From Pyxidicoccus parkwaysis (GTDB lineage Bacteria; Myxococcota; Myxococcia; Myxococcales; Myxococcaceae): a stretch of 64,000 nt of DNA. The stretch's first letter is position 1. Every line of letters begins with the position of its first letter. Below the pieces are notes generated by a model. It was given only the letters and a program-made list of their open reading frames with translations. It did not search any database and was not told the origin of the DNA. This document shows, piece after piece, positions 8,834 to 17,030 of this stretch. Position numbers and translations under genes: made by a program. The stretch lies in NCBI RefSeq assembly GCF_017301735.1, contig NZ_CP071090.1, positions 6,810,001 through 6,874,000 of the forward strand, in the 5' to 3' direction.

Positions 8834-9022
8834 CACGCGCCTCTGCGCGGATGCCTGGCCCCTCTGCATCTGCGCAGAGACCCTCGCGAGCGCTGAGGCC
8901 GGCAAGGAAGTCCGCCGCTGCTCGGATGCCTGGGCGTCCTTCGCCTACGCAGAGGCACCCGCGAGCCGGGGCCCCTCGCGAGCAATGAGCCCCGCGAGGA
9001 AGTCCGCCACCGCACGGATGCG
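8834..9022. repeat. Imperfect tandem echo of the LysR gene 3' end
   Basis: The last about 80 bp of the LysR gene (8939-9022), encoding IRAVADFLAGL plus the stop region, is repeated imperfectly just downstream at about 8860-8930, where a shifted frame reads IRAAADFLAGL. A third, shorter fragment lies at 8834-8860. Shared blocks include GGAAGTCCGCC and CGGATGC. Seen directly by alignment by eye. Confidence 0.65.
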
Positions 9023-9838
9023 AGCCACGCGCCTCAGGTCCGGATGCACCGCGAGCCACATCTCCCGCTCCACGCCCTCACCCGCCGCACCCACGCGCAT
9101 CAGTCCCGAACCCTCCGCGAGCCAGCACGGCAGCACCGCGAGCCCGAGCCCCGCGAGCGCCGCCTCGAACAACACGGACGTGCTGTTGCTCCGCAGCACG
9201 GGCACGGCCTCCCCCATCACCTTCGCGAGCCACCGCGACTCCGGCAGGTGCGCGAGACTTTCGTCGAACGCGAGCAGCGGAATCCCTCGCGCGTCCTCCA
9301 CATGCACGGGCGGCCGGGCCCCGAGCAACGCCCGGGTGCCATAGAGCGCGAAGCCCATCCTCCCCAGCTTCCGGCTGGCCAGCCCCGGCTCCACGGGCTT
9401 GCCCAGCCGCAGGGCGAGGTCCGACTCGCGCCGGGTCAGGTCCAGCACATGACTGCCCGTGAGCACCTCCAGCCGGAGCCCCGGATGCCGCGAGTGCAGC
9501 TCCCCCAGACGCGGAGCCAGGAAGCGACTCCCCAGCGACTCCACACAGGTGAGGCGCACCACACCGGACGGAGCGGAGTCCCGCGCACTCACGGCCCGCT
9601 CCACCGCGAGCGCCCGCTCCTCCACCCCGAGCGCATGCGGAAGCAGCTCCTCCCCCGCGCCCGTGAGGACCATGCCCGCTGGGAGTCTGTCGAACAGGCG
9701 CGCACCGAGCGCCTGCTCCAGCTCCGCGAGCCTGCGCCCCACCGTCGTCTGATTCACCCGCAGCGTCCGGGCGGCAGCCGACAGGCTGCCCGTGCGCTGG
9801 ATGGCGAGGAAGACGCGAAGGTCGGACCAGTCAAACAC
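8945..9838 (-). CDS. LysR-family transcriptional regulator
   Basis: 297 aa. N-terminal winged HTH at residues 3-62 (DLRVFLAIQRTGSLSAAARTL, then VNQTTVGRRLAELEQALG) followed by a LysR substrate-binding domain from about residue 90 (SGVVRLTCVESLG, DLALRLG). Full length for the family. Start ATG 9838. The nearest downstream gene on the same strand is the isochorismatase-like hydrolase, with about 138 bp of repeated sequence between, so it may control that gene; no palindromic TN11A site was picked out. Ligand unknown. Confidence 0.88.
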   Translation of the reverse strand: MFDWSDLRVFLAIQRTGSLSAAARTLRVNQTTVGRRLAELEQALGARLFDRLPAGMVLTGAGEELLPHALGVEERALAVERAVSARDSAPSGVVRLTCVESLGSRFLAPRLGELHSRHPGLRLEVLTGSHVLDLTRRESDLALRLGKPVEPGLASRKLGRMGFALYGTRALLGARPPVHVEDARGIPLLAFDESLAHLPESRWLAKVMGEAVPVLRSNSTSVLFEAALAGLGLAVLPCWLAEGSGLMRVGAAGEGVEREMWLAVHPDLRRVARIRAVADFLAGLIAREGPRLAGASA

Positions 9839-9988
9839 GGGAGCAACTCCGGCACGCGGCGGCTGCGCCGCCGTCGCTCATCCATGCATGCACAGTCAGC
9901 TCGGACATGCCGCCCGGGTCCGCGTGCACGCATCAGCACGCACCGGCGCGACGGGCGTCCGCTCCACCGCGGACGCCAGAGCCCAACC

Positions 9989-10621
9989 TCACCCCGCCCG
10001 CTTGCGGCCCGCCGTCTTCGCCTTCTTCGTGGACTTCTTCAACGACGCGCCCTTCTTCCCCGCGCCCTTCTTCGCGCCCGTGTCCTTGCCCCGGGACTTG
10101 GACTTGGACTTCGACACCGCCTTCTTCGCCGGGCGCTCCTTCTCCTTCTTCAGCGGCGCGAGGATGGTGCCCTTGCACTTCGGCGAGCCGCACTTGCAGA
10201 TGTAGAGCGCCTCGGACTCCGGCCCCATGTCCTCGGTGCGCTCGTAGGCGTAGTCGTAGACCAGCTCCTGGCCGGGCTCGATGTCGCGCAGCGAGTAGAT
10301 GTAGATGCGGCCCTTCTCGATGAGGGCCTCACAGTTCGGGTCACACGAGTGGTTGATGTAGCGCGACTCGTTGTGAACCGTGCCCGCGTCGAGCACGCCA
10401 CCATCGTCCAGGTTGAACAGGAAGGTGTGGTGCCGCTCCATCGCCTCGTCGTCGTAGCGGCGGTCGGCTTCTTCCTGGGTGATGCGCTCGCCGACGTACT
10501 CGATGATGCGAGTCCCCTTGCGGATGCGGCGCGTGGCGAAGGCGCCCGTGCCCTGGATGGTGGACGGACGCAGCTCGAAGGGAATCGGCTTCGGGGAAGG
10601 AATCAGTGTGGATGCGGTCAT
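9989..10621 (-). CDS. SET-domain lysine methyltransferase with post-SET motif and H1-like tail
   Basis: 210 aa. SET domain about residues 14-130: SAM loop GTGAFA (24-29), catalytic-core RYINHSCDPNC (87-97) and YDY (122-124), followed by a post-SET Cys cluster CKCGSPKC (142-149) that with Cys97 can bind zinc. The C-terminus (157-210) has 19 Lys in 54 residues with Ala/Gly/Ser/Thr and resembles histone H1 or bacterial H1-like tails. Predicted to methylate protein lysines; the tail suggests binding to DNA or self-modification, which is inference. No clear ribosome site before ATG 10621. It diverges from the DUF423 gene. Confidence 0.85.
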   Translation of the reverse strand: MTASTLIPSPKPIPFELRPSTIQGTGAFATRRIRKGTRIIEYVGERITQEEADRRYDDEAMERHHTFLFNLDDGGVLDAGTVHNESRYINHSCDPNCEALIEKGRIYIYSLRDIEPGQELVYDYAYERTEDMGPESEALYICKCGSPKCKGTILAPLKKEKERPAKKAVSKSKSKSRGKDTGAKKGAGKKGASLKKSTKKAKTAGRKRAG

Positions 10622-10717
10622 TCGGTTGGGGGCGTCCCCGGGAGTTCATGTCGGCCAGGACGCTCCGTCAGCGGCGGTGTAGCGTGCCCCAGACGGATTT
10701 GCGATGAAAGGCACTCG

Positions 10718-11092
10718 ATGATGCGGTGGTGGCTTGTCGTCGGCGCGGTGAACGGTTTCCTGTCCGTGGCGGCGGGCGCCTTCGGCGCACATGCGCTCAA
10801 GGCCCGGCTTCCGCAGGACCTCCTCGTCATCTTCGAGACGGGAGCGCGGTACCACATGTACCACGCGCTCGGGCTCGTGGCCGTGGGCCTGCTGGGGCAA
10901 CTCCGCCCCTCTCCCCTGCTCTCCGGGGCCGGCTGGGCGATGCTCGTCGGCATCGTCCTCTTCTCCGGCAGCCTCTATGCGCTCGCCCTGTCCGGCGTCC
11001 GCGTGCTGGGCGCCATCACCCCGCTGGGCGGACTGGGCTTCCTCGCGGGGTGGCTGCTCCTCGCCGTCGCCGCGTGGCGCACCACGGTCTGA
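10718..11092 (+). CDS. DUF423 small integral membrane protein
   Basis: 124 aa with four predicted membrane helices. The family signature is visible: GAVNGFLSVAAGAFGAHAL at the N-terminus, then ARYHMYHALGLVAVG and the last two helices VGIVLFSGSLYALAL and GGLGFLAGWLLLAVAAW. Same size as E. coli YgdD. Function in the cell membrane is unknown. Two ATGs (10718, 10721) are possible; 10718 is used. Promoter must lie in the 96 bp shared with the divergent SET gene. Confidence 0.85.
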   Translation: MMRWWLVVGAVNGFLSVAAGAFGAHALKARLPQDLLVIFETGARYHMYHALGLVAVGLLGQLRPSPLLSGAGWAMLVGIVLFSGSLYALALSGVRVLGAITPLGGLGFLAGWLLLAVAAWRTTV

Positions 11093-11113
11093 CGGCCCCC
11101 ACAGGCCCCGAGG

Positions 11114-11431
11114 TCACTCCTTCAACGGAGGTGGCATCGGGTAGAGGATGTCGAGCTCCTTGTGGTTGCGCAGGCCACAGGCCTCGCGCTGCACCATGAA
11201 GTTCCACCGCTGCTTCTCGGTCTCCTGGCGCACGGCCCGGTAGCGGATGAAGAGCGCCGCGCGACGGGAGCCCGTCTGGGCTCGCACCTCGAGCTCGACC
11301 TGAGCCAGCTGCTTCAGCAGCTCCTCCAGCTTGTCGCCCGTCCTGCGCAGCCCGGAGGCCTTCTCCCTCTGGAACTCGACCTCGACGGGCAGCAGGGCAT
11401 TCACGCGGTCATCGCGAGCCATGGCCTCCAT
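11114..11431 (-). CDS. Small coiled-coil hypothetical protein
   Basis: 105 aa, highly charged, with a long helix (residues about 18-60; heptad-like EKASGLRRTGDKLEELLKQL) likely to form a coiled coil. C-terminal half is basic and ends in PMPPPLKE. No signal or membrane segment. Start could be codon 1 (11431) or Met4 (11422). Not recognised; convergent with the DUF423 gene, 21 bp apart. Confidence 0.6.
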   Translation of the reverse strand: MEAMARDDRVNALLPVEVEFQREKASGLRRTGDKLEELLKQLAQVELEVRAQTGSRRAALFIRYRAVRQETEKQRWNFMVQREACGLRNHKELDILYPMPPPLKE

Positions 11432-11538
11432 CTAACAACCGCGCCCGCGCCGTGCTCGCCTGGAGGGCGTTGCCTGCCTCCCTGCTCCCGCAACGACAGA
11501 GTGGCCGCCGTCCCGCCCGCGCGCCATCATCCACCGCC

Positions 11539-12816
11539 ATGCGCGCCCTCTCCCTCGTCGTCGCCCTGGCTGTCTCGTCCGCTTCCGCACAAACCGCCAC
11601 GCCCGCGCCGAAGTCGTACCTGCTGCGGCCCGCGCGCGTCTTCGACGGCGTCACCGCGAAGCCCCAGACGGGCTGGGTGGTGCTCGTCACGGGAGACCGC
11701 ATCACCGCGGCCGGCCCCGAGGCGCAGGTGAAGGCCCCCGCGGACGCGGAGGTGGTGGACCTGGCCGGCACCACGCTGTTGCCCGGCCTCATCGAGGGCC
11801 ACTCGCACATGCTGCTGCACCCGTACAACGAGACGTCGTGGAACGACCAGGTGCTGAAGGAGTCGCTCACGGTGCGCGTGGCCCGCGCGACGAATCATGC
11901 GCGCGCCACGCTGATGGCGGGCTTCACCTCCTCCAGGGATTTGGGCACCGAGGGCGCGGGCGACGCGGACGTGGGGCTCAAGCAGGCCATCGACCAGGGC
12001 ATCATCCCCGGTCCCCGGCTCTTCGTGACGACGCGGGCCATCGTCGCCACCGGGAGCTACGGGCCCAAGGGCTTCGCCGCCGAGTGGACGGTGCCGCAGG
12101 GCGCCGAGGAGGCCGACGGCGTGGACTCGCTGGTGCGCGTGGTGCGGAGCCAGATTGGACACGGCGCGGATTGGGTCAAGGTCTACGGCGACTACCGCTG
12201 GGGCCCGAATGGCGAGGCGCGCCCCACCTTCTCCCAGGAGGAGATGAAGCTCATCGTCGACACGGCGAGGAGCAGCGGCCGTCCGGTGGCGGTCCACGCC
12301 AGCACCGCCGAGGGCATGCGCCGCGCGGTGCTCGCGGGCGTGGAGAGCATCGAGCACGGCGACGACGGCACGCCCGAGGTCTTCAAGCTCATGGCCGAGC
12401 GGCACGTCTTCTTCTGCCCCACCGTCGCGGCCGGGGACGCGGTGCTTCAGTACCGGGGCTGGAAGAAGGGCGTGGACCCGGAGCCCGCGTCCATCACCGC
12501 CAAGCGCGCCAGCTTCCGCGCGGCGGTGGCGGCCGGCGTGCCGATGTGCGTGGGAGGTGACTCGGGCGTCTTCGCGCACGGGGAGAACGCGCGCGAGCTG
12601 GAGTTGATGGTGGAGTACGGGATGAAGCCCGCGCAGGTGCTCCAGGCGGCGACGTCCGGCAACGCGCGCATGCTGCACCGTGAGGACAAGCTGGGACAGG
12701 TGAAGGCCGGGCTGCTCGCGGACCTCGTCGCGGTGGAGGGAGACCCGACGCAGGACATCTCCGCCGTACGCAAGGTGCGCTTCGTGATGAAGAACGGCAC
12801 CGTCTACCGCCGCTGA
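11539..12816 (+). CDS. Secreted metal-dependent amidohydrolase (imidazolonepropionase-like)
   Basis: 425 aa. Signal peptide MRALSLVVALAVSSASA, then an amidohydrolase-superfamily barrel: small beta domain with VVDLAGTTLLPGLIEGHSHM (metal ligands HSH), metal-bridging Lys in DWVKVYGD, His in VAVHAS and SIEHGDD, and Asp in GGDSGVF. The family includes prolidase-type Xaa-Pro dipeptidases and periplasmic amidohydrolases. Start ATG 11539 fits the signal peptide, although no strong ribosome site is seen. Its end overlaps the convergent GT87 gene by 13 bp. Confidence 0.85.
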   Translation: MRALSLVVALAVSSASAQTATPAPKSYLLRPARVFDGVTAKPQTGWVVLVTGDRITAAGPEAQVKAPADAEVVDLAGTTLLPGLIEGHSHMLLHPYNETSWNDQVLKESLTVRVARATNHARATLMAGFTSSRDLGTEGAGDADVGLKQAIDQGIIPGPRLFVTTRAIVATGSYGPKGFAAEWTVPQGAEEADGVDSLVRVVRSQIGHGADWVKVYGDYRWGPNGEARPTFSQEEMKLIVDTARSSGRPVAVHASTAEGMRRAVLAGVESIEHGDDGTPEVFKLMAERHVFFCPTVAAGDAVLQYRGWKKGVDPEPASITAKRASFRAAVAAGVPMCVGGDSGVFAHGENARELELMVEYGMKPAQVLQAATSGNARMLHREDKLGQVKAGLLADLVAVEGDPTQDISAVRKVRFVMKNGTVYRR

Positions 12817-14042
12817 GGCGAGGGCTCGGCGGCGCTCCACCACACGTCGCGCACCAGCACCGCGCCAGCGAACAAGAGCAGGCCGTTGCGCACCAGCAGC
12901 AGCACCTCGTGCACCGCGCCGATGCCCGTGTCGTACGTGCTGCCCGCGAAGATGCCTCGCGTGATGAGGGCGGCGATGAACACGGCCACGGGCGCCGAGC
13001 GCGGCCCCGAGAGCAGCGCCAGCGCCGCCGCCCCCGTGAGCCACACGAGGTACTGCGGGCTGAGCACCGGGTTGAGGATGACGAACGCGAGGAGCGGCAG
13101 GAGCGCCAGCCGCGCGATGTCCTCCACCTGCTCGGGCATACGGCGGCGTACGGCCCACAGGCCCACCGCCGCGGACGCCAGCGAGCCCACCACCCACACC
13201 CATCGCGACACGCCCTTCACCCACTCGGCCGCCGCGCCGTGCAACTCGTACGCGGCCGGCGCGTGCTCCCACGCCACATCCGGCACCAGGCCCAGCAGGT
13301 GCGCGCCCCACAGCAACGAGGCCCCGAGCGACTCCACCTGCAAGCCCCGCCCGACGTGGAACGCGGCGAAGTTCCACCAGGGCCAGAAGGCACTCAACGG
13401 CAGCAAAGGCAGCGCACCCAGCACCAACCCCAACACCAAACGCCGCGTCGAGGCCCAAGCCCCGCGCCGCCAGCACACCGCCAACGCGAGCGGCACCAGC
13501 ACCACGGGGTACAGCTTCGTGACGATGCCAATCGAGAGCGCCAGTCCCGCGAGCACGTCCCGGCGCCGCGACAGCGCCACCAGCGCCGCGAGCGTGAAGG
13601 TCGCTGGGATGAGGTCATACCGCTTGAGGTAGTGGACGCTCATCACCCAGCTCGTCACCGAGTACGCCGCGAAGGGCACCCAGGCCTTCAGCGAGTCACC
13701 CCAGCGCCGCACCCCCTCGGACAACAGCAGCCACTTGCTCACGGCGTCGAAGAGCACGAGCTGGAGGCCGAAGAGGGGCACGAAGCCCTTCAGCGTCCCG
13801 CCCAGCCACGCCGCGGGGACGAACCACAGCAGCGCGTACGGCGGGTACTCGAAGCGGAAGTCCTGGTTGGGCGTGGCGCCACCGAGGAACGCGTGCGCCG
13901 TGTTGAAGTACAGCTCCAGGTCCTTCACCCGCGAGGAGAAGGCATAGAGCACCAGCGGCGCCACGCCCACCGCCAGCCCGAGCCAGTGCCTGGGCATGAG
14001 GCGGGACGCGGAGGACGAAGACGGGCTCGAGGAAGAGGACAC
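12804..14042 (-). CDS. Polytopic glycosyltransferase, GT87/DUF2029 mannosyltransferase type
   Basis: 412-aa integral membrane protein with roughly 10 hydrophobic helices. After a Ser-rich N-terminus comes the GT-C signature region: LELYFNTAHAFLGGATPNQDF with acidic residues, then FRFEYPPYALLW, typical of polyprenyl-phosphate-sugar-dependent transferases of family GT87. Likely adds a sugar to a surface glycan on the outer leaflet of the inner membrane. The kinase gene upstream ends 25 bp before its start, so the two may be cotranscribed. Confidence 0.75.
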   Translation of the reverse strand: MSSSSSPSSSSASRLMPRHWLGLAVGVAPLVLYAFSSRVKDLELYFNTAHAFLGGATPNQDFRFEYPPYALLWFVPAAWLGGTLKGFVPLFGLQLVLFDAVSKWLLLSEGVRRWGDSLKAWVPFAAYSVTSWVMSVHYLKRYDLIPATFTLAALVALSRRRDVLAGLALSIGIVTKLYPVVLVPLALAVCWRRGAWASTRRLVLGLVLGALPLLPLSAFWPWWNFAAFHVGRGLQVESLGASLLWGAHLLGLVPDVAWEHAPAAYELHGAAAEWVKGVSRWVWVVGSLASAAVGLWAVRRRMPEQVEDIARLALLPLLAFVILNPVLSPQYLVWLTGAAALALLSGPRSAPVAVFIAALITRGIFAGSTYDTGIGAVHEVLLLVRNGLLLFAGAVLVRDVWWSAAEPSPQRR

Positions 14043-14067
14043 TCGGGAAGGCTCAGACGGGTACGGG

Positions 14068-15015
14068 CTACGCGGGGGACACGGGCATCGTCTTCACCTG
14101 CGCGAACAGGCGCTCCACGTCCGCGCGGTGGCACAGGTCCGTGCCCTGCGACAGGAGCGCGCCGGTGCCGGAGGCGATGCCCCAGCGCAGGGCCTCCTCG
14201 GGCGACTTGCCCCGGGCCAGGGCCAGCGTCAGGCCCGCCACGAAGCTGTCCCCCGCGCCCACGGAACTGTGCGTCTCCACCGGCGGCGTCAACGCGCGAA
14301 TCTGCGCCTCGCGCGTCGTCAGCAGCGCGCCGTCCGCGCCCATGGATACGGCGAGCACCTCCGCGCGCCCCTTCGCCACCAACTCGCGAGCCGCGGCGGC
14401 CTGGGTGACGAGATCCTCCGTCTTCATGCCGGTGAGGTCCCTCAGCTCGCGGCGGTTGGGCTTCGCGAGGTACACGCCCTCCTCCAGAGCCGCGCGCAGG
14501 GGCGGCCCATTGGTATCCACCACCACGCGCACGCCCTGCTTCTTCCCGAGCCGCGCGACGCGGGCGTAGAAGTCCTCGGGCACGCCCAGCGGGAGGCTGC
14601 CGCTGGCCACGATGAAGGCCGCGCCCACGGCCACCTCGGCCACCGCGTCCAGGCAGCGCTGCCACTCGTGCTCCGTCAGCGTGGGGCCCGGGAGGATGAA
14701 GCGGTACTCACGCGCGCTGGTGCCCTCGGCCACGGTGAAGCTCTCGCGGGTGTAGCCATGAATTGGGATGGAGCGGCGCAACAGGCCCTTCTCCTCCAGC
14801 AGGTGCTCCAGCAGATGCCCCGTGGGACCGCCGCGCGTATAGACGGCGATGGAGTCTCCGCCCAGCTCGCGCACCACGCGCGCCACGTTGATGCCGCCGC
14901 CGCCCGGGTCTCGGAGCACGGGGCCACAGCGCAGCTTGTGCTCGGGCGTCACCTCCGGCACCGACGTGGCCACGTCGATGGCCGGGTTGAGCGTCAGCGT
15001 CACGATGTGGGGCAT
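14068..15015 (-). CDS. PfkB-family hexose kinase (1-phosphofructokinase/6-phosphofructokinase II type)
   Basis: 315-aa ribokinase-fold sugar kinase. Signature 1 PGGGGINVARVVRELGG (residues about 38-54), and signature 2 with anion hole and catalytic base SSVGAGDSFVAGLTLALARG near residue 250. NTLTLNPAID-like N-terminus (TLTLNPAIDVAT) is typical of phosphofructokinase members rather than ribokinase. Phosphorylates a fructose or tagatose phosphate using ATP. Divergent from mug across 192 bp; followed closely by the GT87 gene. Confidence 0.85.
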   Translation of the reverse strand: MPHIVTLTLNPAIDVATSVPEVTPEHKLRCGPVLRDPGGGGINVARVVRELGGDSIAVYTRGGPTGHLLEHLLEEKGLLRRSIPIHGYTRESFTVAEGTSAREYRFILPGPTLTEHEWQRCLDAVAEVAVGAAFIVASGSLPLGVPEDFYARVARLGKKQGVRVVVDTNGPPLRAALEEGVYLAKPNRRELRDLTGMKTEDLVTQAAAARELVAKGRAEVLAVSMGADGALLTTREAQIRALTPPVETHSSVGAGDSFVAGLTLALARGKSPEEALRWGIASGTGALLSQGTDLCHRADVERLFAQVKTMPVSPA

Positions 15016-15207
15016 CTCGAGCCTCCTCCTGGGTGGTGCGCCGTGTCTGGGAAGACAGCGGAAGCGCGCGGAGACTGCCCCACCCGGAGCCGTCCCGCCA
15101 GCCGTCCGAGCGTCCCCGGGCCTCCACGCCCGGAAGGCATCCCACCCCAGGCGTCACGTCGCTTTGGGTTGCCTTCTCGGGTAGGCCCGCGAATATCCCC
15201 GCCGGAC

Positions 15208-15768
15208 ATGACGACACCGCCACGCAAGCCCACGCGCGAGGAGCTGGACGCCGCCACCGGCAGGATGATGCCGGACCTCATCCAGCGCGGCCTGCGCGTC
15301 CTCTTCTGCGGCATCAACCCGAGCCTCTACTCGGCGGTGGTGGGCGTCCACTTCGCGCGGCCGGGCAACCGCTTCTGGCCCACGCTGCACGCGGCGGGCA
15401 TCACCCCGCGCCTCTTGAAGCCCTCCGAGCAGGAGGAGCTGCTCGCGCTGGGCTACGGCATCACCAACGTGGTGGACCGGGCCACGGCCACCGCGGACCT
15501 GCTGGACGCCGCGGAGCTGCGCGAGGGCGCGAAGTCGCTGGAGGCGAAGGTGAAGCGCTACCGCCCGCGCTTCCTCGCGGTGCTCGGCGTGAGCGCGTAC
15601 CGCACCGCCTTCGCCAGACCCAAGGCGAAGCCCGGGCTCCAGCCTGAGACGCTGGGCGCGACGCGGCTGTGGGTGCTTCCCAATCCGAGCGGGCTCAATG
15701 CCCACTATCAACTCACGGACCTGTCGCGCCTGTTCGCCGAGCTGCGCCGCGCGGCGGATGCCGGATGA
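15208..15768 (+). CDS. mug: G/U mismatch-specific DNA glycosylase
   Basis: 186 aa, uracil-DNA glycosylase superfamily family 2. Catalytic motif GINPSLYS (active-site Asn) and the intercalation motif NPSGLNAHY are both present, along with RPGNRFWP. Removes U and ethenocytosine opposite G in base excision repair. ATG 15208 chosen as the first start giving the family-typical length; the region before it is occupied by another frame only. Ends in a hairpin. Confidence 0.88.
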   Translation: MTTPPRKPTREELDAATGRMMPDLIQRGLRVLFCGINPSLYSAVVGVHFARPGNRFWPTLHAAGITPRLLKPSEQEELLALGYGITNVVDRATATADLLDAAELREGAKSLEAKVKRYRPRFLAVLGVSAYRTAFARPKAKPGLQPETLGATRLWVLPNPSGLNAHYQLTDLSRLFAELRRAADAG

Positions 15769-15785
15769 CGTGCCCTGCCGTCATC
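15764..15785 (+). terminator. Hairpin at the end of mug
   Basis: Perfect 7-bp inverted repeat GATGACG/CGTCATC with an 8-nt loop, overlapping the mug stop codon. No U-tract. Confidence 0.4.
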
Positions 15786-15881
15786 ATGTCCCAACAGTAG
15801 CCGCGCTCACGGCGTCAGGCGCATGCCTTCCAGGAGCTCGCGGCGTGGCTCCGCACGAAGCGCGAAGCCCCGCCCTGAACA

Positions 15882-16004
15882 CTCAGCGGAGGATGCCGGC
15901 CTCGCGCGCGAAGCGCCCCTGCGCCCTCAGCGGAGGATGCCAGCCTCGCGCGCGAAGCCCCGCCCCGAGCACTCAGCGGAGGATGCCGGCCTCGCGCGCG
16001 AAGC
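15882..16004. repeat. Three-copy tandem repeat of the cysQ-like gene 3' end
   Basis: A 33-bp core beginning CTCAGCGGAGGATGCC occurs at 15882-15914, 15926-15958 and 15972-16004, spaced 44 and 46 bp. The copy at 15972 is the real end of the phosphatase gene (stop codon at 15973-15975 and the last ten codons); the other two are downstream echoes, one with a single base change. Confidence 0.85.
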
Positions 16005-16803
16005 GGGCCACCACGGGCTGCACGTGCGGGAAGGCCACGGCGTTGCACGCGAGCAGGCCGCGGTGGTTCTGCAGCTCGGAGCCGTCATACGCGTACGGCG
16101 TGCCGCCCAGGTCCGTGAGGATGCCCCCGGCCGAGCGCAGCACGGCCTCCGGCGCGCAGTTGTCCCAGCGGTAGCTCTTGCCGCTGGTGTGGATGTAGAT
16201 GTCGGCGGTGGCCTCGGCGAGCAGGCCGCACTTGAGGCCCACCGAGCCGGACTCCTTCTCCTTGGTGATGCCGAGCTGCTTCGCCACCGCGTCCGTCGTC
16301 TTCGAGCGGTGCGAGCGCGACACCACGAGCCGCATCGACGCCGGCTCCGCCACGTCCGAGACGCGCAGCGCGGTGCGCGCGCCCTCGCGCTCCACGAAGC
16401 CGCCCTGCCCCACCACGCCCGAGTACAGCACGTCACCCACCGGGCGGAAGACGACGCCCACCTTCGCCTGCCCGCCCACGGCGAGACCGATGTGGATGGC
16501 GAACTCGCCGTTGCGGTTGACGAACTCCTGGGTGCCGTCGAGCGGGTCGACGTACCAGCAGCGCTCGCGGCGGCCCTCGGAGCCGTTGTCGGACTCCTCG
16601 GCGACGACGCCGTCGCCGGGGAAGGCCTTGCGCAGCTCGGCGACGATGAAGGCATTGGCCTGCTCGTCGGCTTCAGTGACGGGGCCCATGCCGCCGGCCT
16701 TGTCCTGGACGGCGAAGTCGGTGGCGTAGATGCGCAGGAGGATGTCGCCGGCCTGGCGGGCAATGCGGCGGGCGGTGTCGAGCTCGGTGTCGAAGGAGGC
16801 CAT
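15973..16803 (-). CDS. cysQ: 3'(2'),5'-bisphosphate nucleotidase / inositol monophosphatase-family protein
   Basis: 276 aa. Metal-binding motifs of the IMPase superfamily are seen: EESD near residue 70, DPLDGTQEF (residues about 88-96) and WDNCAPEA in the C-terminal half. The variant with GTQEF and WDNCAPEA suits CysQ-type bisphosphate nucleotidases, which dephosphorylate PAP in sulfur metabolism. Start ATG 16803 gives family length; the longer open frame upstream lies in repeat-rich non-coding DNA. A histidinol-phosphate or inositol phosphatase role is the alternative. Confidence 0.82.
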   Translation of the reverse strand: MASFDTELDTARRIARQAGDILLRIYATDFAVQDKAGGMGPVTEADEQANAFIVAELRKAFPGDGVVAEESDNGSEGRRERCWYVDPLDGTQEFVNRNGEFAIHIGLAVGGQAKVGVVFRPVGDVLYSGVVGQGGFVEREGARTALRVSDVAEPASMRLVVSRSHRSKTTDAVAKQLGITKEKESGSVGLKCGLLAEATADIYIHTSGKSYRWDNCAPEAVLRSAGGILTDLGGTPYAYDGSELQNHRGLLACNAVAFPHVQPVVARFAREAGILR

Positions 16804-16852
16804 GGTGTGGGGACAGTCTGCCCCGCCCCCACCTGCTCCGGGGAGGCCAAAG

Positions 16853-16934
16853 TGGGGCGGCGTTGAGGCGAAATGCCCCATCTGGGGCGAATTGCCCCAG
16901 GGGGACGGTGCTGGGAGGTGTTGTCCCAGGGGGA
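16853..16934. promoter_or_regulatory. Cluster of TGGGGC/GCCCCA palindromes between divergent genes
   Basis: TGGGGC occurs at 16853-16858 and 16883-16888, and GCCCCA at 16875-16880 and 16894-16899. This forms two interleaved inverted repeats: GCCCCA-TC-TGGGGC and TGGGGC-GAATT-GCCCCA. A direct repeat CCCAGGGGGA follows at 16896-16905 and 16925-16934. Placed between the divergent cysQ-like and DUF3592 genes, it looks like an operator array. Confidence 0.45.
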
Positions 16935-17030
16935 GACCCTGGCTTGCCCTGTGCAATGCAGGACACGAACCACGCGCCGCGCCGCGAGGGCTCGCGTGGC
17001 GGGCCTCCCGGCGGACGAGGAAGAACCAAG

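Noticed and set aside
9044..10717. Long open frame leading into the DUF423 gene
   Set aside because: Antisense to LysR and SET genes; the membrane protein begins at 10718.
15882..16004. CRISPR-like short regular repeats
   Set aside because: Only three units, one being the end of a gene, with 11-13-bp related spacers and no cas genes.
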